From assembly GCA_017302135.1 (NCBI GenBank), contig JAFLDZ010000007.1:1-64000 (forward strand): a DNA stretch of 64,000 bases, read 5' to 3'. This stretch comes from Lysobacterales bacterium (GTDB lineage: Bacteria > Pseudomonadota > Gammaproteobacteria > Xanthomonadales > Xanthomonadaceae). Shown here piece by piece: positions 48,582 to 60,400 of the stretch. The notes under the pieces are model-generated. The model was not told the DNA's origin, did no database searches, and saw only the letters and a list, made by a program, of their open reading frames with translations. Position 1 is the stretch's first letter; each line of letters starts with the position of its first letter. The position numbers and the translations under genes were made by a program.

Positions 48582-48812
48582 CGGGTGCTTGAACGAAGTT
48601 TCCAATTTGATTTTTTTTGAATCGGGGCATGCTTGGAAAACTGCATCCTGATTCAATTTGTTGTCGTCAGTCGCTACGGTGATTTTAGCGCAAGATCTTT
48701 TCTGCAATCGTGTTCGGGCAGTCTCCGTAGCCAAAACGCTACTTCTGAGGCGTAAGACTGTTGTGGGATCTTTTTAACGCGACTGTGCTTTGTCGAAATT
48801 ATGGAGTTTGTT
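48582..48812 (+). other. Leader region between exporter and NRPS
   Basis: A 231-base A+T-rich gap. It has an imperfect inverted repeat (GAATCGGGGCATGC at about 48621 with GCATCCTGATTC at about 48645) and a run of eight T. No ORF with coding features is visible, and no trace of the missing N-terminal lobe of the first condensation domain is found. GGAG at 48803 serves the ATG at 48813. Confidence 0.5.
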
Positions 48813-51440
48813 ATGAATCAGGGACGTTCACCGAAAGAGTCGTTGAGTTTTGCGAAGCAGCTCGATTTCTGGCGCGAACGCCTTGCTGATTCACCGTCCC
48901 TCCTGGAATTGTCGACTGATCGACCGCGAGCGATGCAGCAGGACTTTGCCGGAGATGTATGCAATGTGAAGTTGGATGTCGCGTTGACGGCACAACTGAA
49001 GTCGTTGAGCGAACGGAATGGCGTCACGCTGCACGTGACATTGCTGGCCAGTTGGGCGGCAGTGATGTCCAGGTTGTCGAATCAAGCGGAAGTTGTTATC
49101 GGTAGCGTGATTATCGACCGTCATGCGGTCGACGCTGACATGGCGAGCGGTGTTTTCGCTGATCCGTTGCCACTTCGAATCGATACAAGTGGTGATGCGA
49201 CGGTGGGGCAATTGCTGTCGCATACCCGCGGTCGGATGATGGAAGCCCAGGCTAACCGGGATCCGAGTTACGAAGAGATCGTTGAATCGCTATGTCTGCC
49301 GCGGTGCGATTCGCATGCGCCGATTTTCCAGACTGTTTTTGCATGGCGGGATACGAGTGATTATTGCACAGCGCTGTCGCATGGAATTGATCTGTCAACA
49401 CAGAACGAGATTAAATCGTTTGAATTGACTTTGTCATTGCGCGAAGAAGCGGGACCGGACTTCCCGCAATTCGATTCGCCTGTGGGCGTTGTCGGCAGCT
49501 TACGATTCATGACCGCATTGTTCGACAGGGAGACGGTCGAGCGTTATGTGTTGTGCTGGTATAAATTGCTGCGCGGTATGGCTGCGGAAACGGGCGAGCC
49601 AATTGCCCATCTTCCGATATTGGAAGATGACGAGCGTACGCGGCTGCTCGAATCGTGGAACTCAACTTATCTGGATTTCCCACGTGAGGCTTGTCTGCAC
49701 AACCTGTTCGAGGAACAGGTGGCCCGCACGCCTGATGCCGTCGCGTTGGTTGTAGGCAAGAATCGGCTGACATATGCCGAGCTGAACAGTCGCGCCAACC
49801 GGCTCGCGCATCACCTGCGCAGTCTGTTTATCGGCCCAGACGAGCGCGTAGGCATCTGCGTCGAGCGCAATGTCGGCATGGTCGTATCGATACTGGCGAC
49901 GCTGAAGTCAGGTGGTGCATATGTGCCGCTGGATCCGGCTTATCCGTCGGATCGATTGGGTTACATTCTGGACGATGTGGCGCCGCGCGTATTCTTGACT
50001 GATTCCGAAGGGCTGTCGGCGCTGACCAAGGCATTGGCACTGACTGGGCAGCCTCAGTCGCGGGCCATTTTGAACCTCTCGACGGACGCGGCGCAATGGT
50101 CTGAAGCTGCAGCCGAGAATCCTTCGGCTGAAGCGGTCGGGCTGAGGTCGTCGCACCTGGCGTATCTGATCTATACCTCGGGTTCGACCGGTCGACCGAA
50201 GGGCGTGGCGATCGAGCACCGGAATGCGGTGAACTTCATCAGTTGGGCGCTGCAGGCGTTCTCGCCGGAAGTGTTGCGCAACGTTCTGTTCTCGACATCG
50301 ATCAACTTCGACCTGTCGATTTTCGAATATGGCGTACCGCTGTCGTGTGGTGGAACAGTCACGCTGGTGGAGAACGCGCTTGCGCTGTTGAACGATCCAT
50401 TGCCGGTGACGTTGATCAACACGGTGCCGTCGGTGATGGCGGAATTGACGCAGGCCGATGCGGTGCCGCCTGGCGTACGTGTCGTGAACGTGGCCGGAGA
50501 GGTGCTGAAACGGCAGCTGGCCGAAAAGATCCTGTCCAGCGGGCGGGTCGAACGCTTGTGCAACCTGTATGGTCCATCGGAGACGACGACGTACTCGACG
50601 TGGACGCAGATGGATCGTGCGACGGGTTTCGTTGGTGACATTGGTCGTCCAGTGGGGAATACCCGTATCTACATCCTGGATGCATCGTGCAATCCGGTGC
50701 CTGTGGGTGTCGTTGGCGAAATCCACATCGGCGGCGATGGCGTGGCGCGCGGGTATCTGGGGCAACCGGAGTTGACGGCAGAGCGTTTCCTCGACGATCC
50801 GTTCGTCGCGCGCGCGGATGCGCGGATGTACAGGACGGGAGACCTGGGACGTTGGTCTGCCGACGGCAAGATCACTTTGGTGGGCCGCAACGACTTCCAG
50901 GTCAAGATCCGTGGCTTCCGGATTGAGCTTGGGGAGATCGAGGCGAAGCTGTGCGATGTGGAGGGCGTGCGCGAGGCGCTTGTACTCGCGCGCGAGGATC
51001 ATCCCGGCGACAAACGACTGGTTGCATATTACCTTGGCAAGAGTGCATTGCCGGTCGATGCTATACGCAAACGACTGTCGGAGCGCCTGCCGGAGTATAT
51101 GGTGCCGTCTGCGTTTATATGGATGGAAACATGGCCGCTGAAGCCAAACGGAAAGATTGACCGAGATTCGCTGCCGATTCCAGGCAACGAAGCTTATGGC
51201 CTTCGCAAATACGAAGCGCCAAGAAATGAAATTGAACATGCCTTGGCCGGTATCTGGTCCGAGTTGCTGAAGATCGACCAAGTCGGTCGTCATGACAACT
51301 TCTTCGACCTCGGCGGCAATTCGCTATTGGCTGTACGGCTGGCATCTCATGTGCGAAAGATGCTCGGGCGCGAACTCCCGAAACGCCTGCCCATGGAAGA
51401 GGCGATGCTGTCCCGGTTGGCCGAACATCTGATGGATGCG
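48813..51440 (+). other. NRPS module 1: truncated C lobe, A (Ala?), T
   Basis: Residues 16-280 match only the C-terminal lobe of a condensation domain (from FWRERLADSPSLLELSTD on). There is no HHxxxDG. The region normally reading GFFVNTLALR is eroded to GVFADPLPLR, so it is likely an inert relic. The A domain follows (YTSGSTGRPKG at 50172). Pocket residues by alignment to GrsA are D-L-F-N-N-A-L-T-Y-K, which I recall as an alanine code. The carrier Ser is in DLGGNSLLAV (51321). It acts as the loading module. Confidence 0.75.
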
Positions 51441-54400
51441 GATGCATCCCGTTTGCCGCAGATTGAGATTGCGGCGCGTGAATCATTGATGCCGTTGCCC
51501 CTCTCGCTGAGGGGCTTCTGGATGATGATGCAATTGGTGGACGGGGGCAATGCTGCTTTCCATATGGGTGGCGCGCATCGTTTGCACGGTGCGCTTGATG
51601 GATCCGCATTGTTTCGTGCACTGCAGCAGATCGTCGATCGCCATGAAATCCTGCGCACGCGCTACGTGCTGTCGGAAGGTCGGCCGATGCAGTCCATCGC
51701 GCCCCATGTCAAAGCTGATTTTCGCTATGAGGACATGCGAGGCCGGAAAGACAGCGACGCGGCTTGCCGCAGTGCAAGCGCGGTGCTGCAGGATGAGCCT
51801 TATGATTTGAGCCGGGATGTTCCCCTGCGGTTGCAACTGCTCCAGTTGGACGATGAGGTCTGCGAACTTCAGTGGGCGATGCACCACATCGCCTCGGATG
51901 GCTGGTCGATAGGGGTGCTTTTCACTGAATTGAGCATTCTCTATGCGGCAGCCATCAACGGCCAGGACAATCCTCTGCCGCCACTGCCTTTGCAATATAT
52001 CGACTATGCGCTTTGGCAAGAGCGACGGCTCGCGGGTGGCGAAAACGAACGGCAGGCTGCGTACTGGCGAGAGGCGCTTTCAGGTGCGCCAACCCTGCTG
52101 GAACTTCCGATCGATCGACCACGGCCGCCACATCAGGATTTTGCCGGCGACAGTATTGAAGTAAATGTGGACGCTGCTTTGACAACGCAGCTTAAAGCGT
52201 TGAGCAAACGTCACGGCGTCAGCCTGTACGTAACCATTTTGGCGAGCTGGGCAGCAGTGATATCTCGGCTGTCGGGCCAAAACGAGGTCGTTATCGGCTC
52301 TCCGGTTGCAGGCCGGAACTTTTTCGAAGTCGAGAAATTGATCGGTTTTTTCATCAATTCACTGGCTTTGCGCATCAATCTCAGCGGCGAGCCGACGGTA
52401 GAAGAACTGTTGGCCAGGACACGGCTTCAGGTACTTGACGCGCATGCCAATCAGGACATCACGTTCGAACAGGTCGTCGAGGCTGTCAAGCCGCCCCGGA
52501 GTTTGGCGTACACGCCCATCTTTCAAGTAATGCTGGCTTGGCAAAATCACGACGAAGGACGCTTGTCATTGCCGGGCATCCGTGCGGTTGAGTTGCCGCA
52601 AATTCTGAAAAATTCGCAGTTTGATCTATTGATCGACCTGCGCGAGGTCGACGGTGAAATATCCGGCATATTGAATTTCGCGACGGCGCTGTACGATCGG
52701 GAAACGATTGTGCGCTATCGAAGCTGTTGGCTCCGATTTCTGCAGGCCATGGCAGTCGATGCTGAAAAGCCCGTGGCGCGGTTGCCCTTGCTGGACGAGT
52801 TTCAGATCGACCAGTTGCTGAATACGAGAAACTCTACAAAACGCGACTACCGGAAGGACTGCGGCGTTCACGAACTGTTTGAAGCGCACGCTGCGCGCAC
52901 CCCGCACTCGTTGGCGTTGGTGACCGACGACGTGCGCCTGAGCTATTCAGAACTCGATCGCCGTTCGAATCGCTTGGCCCACCACATTCGCCTGCTCGGA
53001 ATTGCGCCTGACGAACGTGTCGCAATTTGCATGGATCGTGGCGCGGACCTCGTTGTATCCGTATTGGCAACACTCAAAGCCGGTGTCGCGTATGTGCCAT
53101 TGGATATTGCTTTCCCGCGCGATCGACTGTTGCATATCGTGGAAGACAGCTTGCCTGTACTTGCACTGGTGGACGCTTCCGGGCGTCAGATCCTCGAAAG
53201 CATGGATGGATATCCGCAGAACGGTATTCGGATATTGGATCCATCGATGTTCGGCACCAGTGAGGCCATTCCGGAATTCGTCGGCGCGGCGGATGACAGT
53301 GCCGGCCGCAGTCTGTTCGCATTGCCACAAACCACATGGCGGACGCAGACGGCCTATGTCCTGTTCACTTCGGGATCCACGGGGCGTCCCAAAGGTGTGT
53401 GCGTGCCTCACGGCGCGGTAGTGAATTTCCTGCTGTCCATGGCCGAAAAGCCCGGACTGTCCGCTTCCGATGTTGTCTGTGCGATCACGACACTGTCGTT
53501 CGACATTTCGGTTCTCGAGCTGTTGTTGCCTTTATCCGTCGGTGGATGCGTCGCCGTTGCGGACCGTGTGGCCACGATGGATGGCGACGCGTTGGCTGCT
53601 TTCATCGAGCGTGTCGGTGCGACCGTCATGCAGGCCACACCTGCGACTTGGCGGATGTTGCTGGACTCAGGCTGGAGGGCTGATGCGCGCATGCGCCTGT
53701 TGTGCGGTGGCGAAGCCTGGGGAATGGACCTCGGCGAACAGTTGCTGGAAGGAGGAGCGCAACTGTGGAATATGTATGGGCCAACCGAAACAACCGTCTG
53801 GTCTATGACAGAACGGGTCGTTCCCGGCCAAGCCAAGATCGTGCTGGGCGAGCCGATAGCCAACACCAGGATATATGTGCTCGACGAGTATCGCCAGCCG
53901 GTTCCTGTCGGCGTCATCGGCGAGCTGTTCATCGGAGGCGATGGCGTGGCGTCCGGTTATCTGAATCAGCCCGCACTAACGGCGGAACGATTCATCGAGG
54001 ATCCGTACAGCGATGCGCCCCATGCCCGGATGTACCGTACGGGCGACTTGGCCAGATGGTCGTCATCAGGTGCGCTGGAGTTTCTGGGACGTAATGATTT
54101 CCAAGTCAAGATTCGCGGCTTCCGCATCGAGTTGGGAGAGATAGAAGCGAAGTTGCGGGATTGCAGTGGTATCCGCGAGGCGGTGGTCCTGGCGCGCAAG
54201 GATCATCCGGACGATACGCGCTTGGTGGGATATTACCTTGCGGATGAGATGCTGGATGCGGCCGCATTGCGCGAGCAACTATCGAGATCTCTGCCGGATT
54301 ACATGGTGCCGGCGGCGTTCGTCCGGATGGAGGCATGGCCGCTGACCCCGAATGGGAAACTGGATCGTAAAGCGCTTCCAGCCCCAGAGGAAGATTCCTA

Positions 54401-57400
54401 CGCACGCAGCGAGTATTCGGCTCCCAGGACGAGCCTCGAGTACGCGATCGCCGAGATATGGCAGGAAGTTCTGGGTTTGGAAAAAGTCGGTCATCAAGAC
54501 AATTTCTTTTTTCTCGGTGGCAATTCGCTGCTGGCGATAAGAGTAACTTCGCGCTTGCGCAAGACGCAGGGTGTCGAATTGCCCATTCGGGCGATGTTCG
54601 ATTCACCGACGTTGTCGAAGTTTGCTGAGCGCGTCGCTACGTCGGATTCGGTCGATATCTCGAAGATCGACAGGGTGCCGCGTGGGCGCGACATGCCATT
54701 GGCATTCGCCCAGCAAAGGCTCTGGTTCTTATCGCAGATGGACGGCGTCGGAACGGCTTATCACCTGAATTACGTCTTCTGCCTTGACGGTGAACTGGAT
54801 TTTCATGCGCTGGAGCGCGCATTGCAGCAGGTGCTCACTCGGCATGAATCTCTTCGAACGAATTTCGTTCTCGTTGACGGACATCCGATGCAGCGCGTCC
54901 TGGATGAAGCGAAGATCGAAGTTCGCTTCGAAGACCTGAGAAATCAATACGGGATTGAAATCCTCGCCGATGAACTCGCGACAGGATTTCTCGCGGAGAC
55001 CTTCGATTTGAGCGAAGGCTTGCCGCTGCGTGTTCTTTTGCTTCGGCTGGATGATCAGGTGCACCGGCTTTTTCTGGTCATGCATCACATCGTGTTTGAC
55101 GGTTGGTCCATCAGTGTGATGTTGCAAGAATTGAGCTGCTTTTATTCCGAGGTTTCGGCGAAGAATCCTGTTCCACTTGCGCCGCTTCCTGTCCAGTACG
55201 CCGACTATGCGCAATGGCAGAGAAAATCGTTGACTGGTGCCGAGTTGGCGCGGCAGAGCGCATTCTGGCAGAGGACGCTGTCCGGGGCGCCGACGTTGCT
55301 GGAGTTGCCGACGGATCGCGTGCGGCCGCTGCAGCAGGACTTTGCCGGCGATGCGCTGGATGTTGGACTGGATGCGGCGTTGACGTCGCAGCTGAAGGCA
55401 TTGAGCCAGCGTCATGGGGTGACGCTGTACATGACGTTGCTGGCGAGTTGGGCAGCGGTGCTGTGCCGGTTGTCGAACCAGACGGAAGTGGTGATCGGCA
55501 GTCCGGTGGCAGGCCGGAACCGCGAAGAGATCGAGCCGTTGATCGGCTTCTTCGTGAACACGCTGGCGCTGCGGATCGATCCGGGCGCGGCGTCGACGGT
55601 ATCGGAGCTGTTGTCGCATACGCGGGAGCGGGTTTTGGAGGCGCAGGCGCACCAGGACCTGCCGTTCGACCAGGTGGTGGAGGCGGTGAGGCCGCCGCGC
55701 AGTACGGGGCATACGCCGATCTTCCAGACGCTGCTGGTGTGGCAGAACCAGAGTGAAGCGCGGCTGTCGATGCCGGGGATCCGGACCACCGAAGTGGTGC
55801 TGCCCACGACCACGGCGCAGTTCGATCTGATCCTGAGCTTGAGCGAGCACGAAGACGCCATCGTTGGCGGGCTGAACTATGCGACGGCGCTGTTCGATCG
55901 CGAGACGGTGGTTCGCTACGTGGGGTATTGGCTCGCGCTGTTGCGTGGGATGTCGGTCGATGCGGCGCATCCGGTCGCACGCTTGCCGATGATGGATGAG
56001 GACGAGCGGTCGCGGATTCTCGATGATTGGAACGACACTGGGCTGGACTATCCTCGATCGCTTTGCGCACATACGTTGTTTGAAGCGCAGGTCGAGCGCA
56101 TGCCCGACGCGGTGGCGCTGGTGTGGCGTGGAGAACGGACAAGTTATGCGGATCTGAACCGTCGGTCCAACCAGCTTGCGCACTGGTTGCGCAGGCAAGG
56201 GGTCGAGCGCGGCAGTCTGGTGGCGGTATCGCTGGAACGCGGCATCGAGATGATCGTGACCCTGCTGGGCATCATGAAAGCCGGTGGCGCCTATCTGCCG
56301 ATGGATCCGGACGCGCCGGGGGAACGGGTCGCGTTCATGCTGGAGGACGCCGGGCCGAAGTGTCTGCTCGCGCATGCATCGGCGAAGCTGCCTGCGGAGG
56401 CTGGTGTTCCGGTGTGGATACTGGAATCGCTGCGGGCGGAACTGCAGCGGCAGCCGCAGACCAATCCGGACAGTGCAGGCATGTCGTCGTCGCAGTATGC
56501 CTACGTGATCTACACCTCCGGCACGACCGGTACGCCGAAGGGCGTACTGGCGTCGCACCGCAATCTGACCAATTTCTGCTACTGGTGTCAGGATGTGTCC
56601 CTGTTCAAGGCTGCCGAACGGATGACACAGTTCGCGCCGTATACCTTCGATGCATCTGCAGGCGAAATTTTCGCGGGTCTGCTGGCGGGCGTGGAGCTGC
56701 ATCTTCTCGACGATGCGACGATCCAGAGCCCCTCGCGCCTGCAGGATTATCTGGCAGCGCACAGGATCCACTTTTCGGCGCTGCCGCCGGCGTATCTGCA
56801 GCAGATGGATCCGGAGCGCGCATTGCCGGGCTTCAAGCTGCTGACGGCGGGTTCGGCGCCGACGCCGGAGCTGGTCAAGCGCTGGGCCGGGCGGGGCTAC
56901 TACCTCAATGGCTATGGTCCGACGGAGACGACGATCCTGTCGACCGCAACGCAGTTGCGCGCCGACGAGGAGCGGATCACGATCGGCCGTCCGATTTCGA
57001 ACACGCGGGTGTATTTGCTGGACCCATGCGGGCAACCGGTGCCGACGGGGGTGACCGGCGAGATCTGGATCGGTGGCGATGGCGTGACCTGCGGCTATCT
57101 GCATCGTCCCGAACTGACGTCCGAGCGCTACGTGGACGATCCGTTCGTTGCGGATGCGGGTGCGCGGATGTACAGGACGGGGGATCTGGGTCGCTGGATG
57201 TCGAATGGGACGATCGAGTTCCTGGGCCGCAACGACTTCCAGGTCAAGATCCGTGGCTTCCGGATTGAGCTTGGGGAGATCGAGGCGAAGCTGTGCGATG
57301 TGGAGGGCGTGCGCGAGGCGCTGGTGCTGGCGCGCGACAGCGACGCAGGCGAGAAGCAACTGGTGGGTTACTACGTTGCGGAGGAGATGCTGGAAGCGTC

Positions 57401-60400
57401 GGTGCTTCGCGAGCGGTTGTCCGCGCGTCTTCCGGAGTACATGGTGCCCTCGGCGTTCGTGCGTCTGGCGGGCTGGCCGCTGACGGCGAACGGGAAGGTG
57501 GATCGCAAGGCGTTGCCTGCGCCAGACGATGCGGCGTATGCGCGGGGCGCGTACGAAGCGCCGGAGGGCGTGCGGGAATCGGCGTTGGCGGCGATCTGGT
57601 CGGAGTTGCTGGGTGTCGAGCGGGTGGGTCGTCGCGACAACTTCTTCGAGCTGGGCGGCCATTCGCTGCTGGCGGTGCAGTTGGCTTCGCGCGTGCGCAG
57701 GTCGCTGGAGGCGGAGTTGCCGCTGCGGGTGTTGTTCGAGGCGCCGGTGCTGTGGCAGCTGTCGGAACGGCTGGCGCAGGCGGAAGCGTCGAATCTGTCG
57801 GCGATCGTGGTGGTGGAGCGCAAGGCGCACATGCCGCTGTCGCTGGCGCAGCAGCGTCTGTGGTTCTTGACCCAGATCGATGGCGCGAGTGCGGCGTATC
57901 ACTCCGGCGGAGCGCTGCGGCTGAACGGAGCGCTCGACACGACGGCACTGGGTCATGCGATGCAGCGGATCGTGGATCGTCACGAGTCGTTGCGGACGCG
58001 CTTCGTGCTGGTCGAGGGCGAGCCGATGCAGGCGATCGCGACCGATGCGCAGCTGGAGATCGAGAGCCACGATCTGAGAGGTCGCGACGACCGCGAGGCG
58101 CGCAGCCGCGCGTTGGGCAGCGCGTTCTTCGCTGCGCCGTTCGACCTGCGCGAGGATTTGCCGCTACGGGTGCAACTGGTGCGGTTGGAGGATGACCGGT
58201 ACGAGCTGTCGGTCGTGATGCACCACATCGTGTCCGACGGCTGGTCGATCGGGATACTGCTCGACGAGCTGAGCCGGTTGTACACGGCGGAGGTGGAGGG
58301 CCGCGTCGATCCGCTGTCGCCGCTGTCGATCCAGTACGCGGACTATGCGCATTGGCAGCGTCGATGGCTGGCGGACGGCCAGTTGGCGCGGCAGAGCGCA
58401 TTCTGGCAGAGGACGCTGTCCGGGGCGCCGACGTTGCTGGAGTTGCCGACGGATCGCGTGCGGCCGCTGCAGCAGGACTTTGCCGGCGATGCGCTGGATG
58501 TTGGACTGGATGCGGCGTTGACGTCGCAGCTGAAGGCATTGAGCCAGCGTCATGGGGTGACGCTGTACATGACGTTGCTGGCGAGTTGGGCAGCGGTGCT
58601 GTGCCGGTTGTCGAACCAGACGGAAGTGGTGATCGGCAGTCCGGTGGCAGGCCGGAACCGCGAAGAGATCGAGCCGTTGATCGGCTTCTTCGTGAACACG
58701 CTGGCGCTGCGGATCGATCCGGGCGCGGCGTCGACGGTATCGGAGCTGTTGTCGCATACGCGGGAGCGCGTTTTGGAGGCGCAGGCGCACCAGGACCTGC
58801 CGTTCGACCAGGTGGTGGAGGCGGTGAGGCCGCCGCGCAGTACGGGGCATACGCCGATCTTCCAGGTCATGTTGACCCTGAACAATCAAGCGCTCGGCGC
58901 GCTGGAAATGTCGGGGCTGACTGTCTTTCAGGTGGAATTGGAAGCCGGCACGGAGCAGTTCGACTTGTCGCTGGACCTTTTCGAAGCCGAGGGGATACTG
59001 TCAGGAAGGTTGAGCTATGCGAGCTCGATCTTCGTCCGCTCCACCGTGGAAAGATACGTTGGATACTGGATCAGCCTGCTGCGTGGCATGGTGTCGGACG
59101 CAAGTCTCGTGGTGTCCCAGTTGCAGTTGATGGATGACGCGGAACGCGATCGTGTGCTGGTCGAATGGAACGAGACGGCGCTGGATTATCCGCATGATTC
59201 TTGCCTGCATCATTTATTCGAAGCGCAGGTGTTGCGAACACCCGGCTCGACAGCACTGGCGCACGGCAACCGTCGCGTCAGTTACGCAGAGTTGAATTCA
59301 CGCGCGAACCGGTTGGCGCATTACTTGATAGCGGCGGGCGTGAAGCCGGATGATCGAGTGGCGATCTGTGCCGAGCGTGGCGTGGAAATGGTGATCGCCA
59401 TGTTCGCTGTCCTGAAATCCGGCGGCGCTTATGTGCCGCTGGATTCGACATATCCGCCAGAACGTCTCGCATACATGCTGGAGGACAGCGCGCCGGTCGT
59501 CGTGCTTGCATGCGGTGCGGGCGCTGCAGTGGCTGCCGAGTGCGCCAACAGCGAAATGAAAGTCCTGGATTTGCTTGCCGACAGCGAAATGTGGCGCGAT
59601 CTCAACGATGACAATCCCGTTGCGACAGGCGCTGGACTGACATCTCGAAACCTGGCGTATGTGATTTATACATCAGGGTCTACCGGTGCGCCAAAAGGCG
59701 TCATGATCGAACATCGTGGTCTGGTCAATTACACGCTCGATGCCATCCGGTGGTTTGAATTGACCGGGACTGATGTCGTTCTTCAACAGAACTCGCTGAA
59801 TTTCGATCTTTCGATAGAAGAAATGTTGCCGCCGTTGCTGTGCGGCGCCTGTCTGATGCCAAGCACGCAGCTGTTTGGTGTCGGCACCGGCTTGGGGTCT
59901 GAATTTTCAGGGCAGCTGTCGGTTGTCCATTTGACCGCTGCACATTGGCATATGCTAGTAACCGAATGGGGGCATTCCGCAGAGCGGATGGTTGATCAGC
60001 TCGCGGGTGTGCGTCTTCTGAATGTGACCGGCGACGCGCTGTCGATGCAGAAGCTCGGCGAGTGGGAGTCGATGAAGCCAAAGTCCATTCGACTCATCAA
60101 TACCTACGGTCCAACGGAGGTGACGATTTCGTGCAGTGCGGAATACGTTCGATATGCAGAGAACGTCAGTCGCGTGAGTATCGGAAAGCCTTTCGCCAAC
60201 ACTTCAATCTACATCCTCGACAAGAATCTTCAGCCGGTGCCGGTCGGAGTATCCGGAGAGCTGTACATCGGCGGCGTGCAAGTCGCGCGTGGTTATCTCA
60301 ATCGCCCGGAGCTGACCGCCGAGCGATTCATCGATAATCCATTCCGTCCTGATGAACGCATTTACAAGGCGGGCGATCTTGGGCGATGGAGACCCGACGG

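Larger units (their letters stand above)
54690..57780 (+). other. NRPS module 3: C, A (unassigned), T
   Basis: The C domain has AQQRLWFLSQ and HHIVFDG at 55083-55103. Its C-terminal lobe is the repeat shared with module 4. The A domain has YTSGTTGTPKG at 56511 and pocket residues D-A-G-A-L-A-G-I-L-K, which I cannot assign; the pattern suggests a hydrophobic or aromatic residue. The carrier Ser is at 57663 in ELGGHSLLAV. Confidence 0.75.

Noticed and set aside
54729..58070. A 1,113-residue open frame on the minus strand inside the NRPS
   Set aside because: It is rich in Arg, His, Gln and Pro without domain features and is antisense to well-conserved NRPS domains; it arises from the high-GC codon pattern.
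55243..58865. Assembly duplication as sole explanation of the 485-bp repeat
   Set aside because: The flanks differ on both sides and the frame and domain order stay intact, so a real duplication or conversion is more likely; long reads would settle it.
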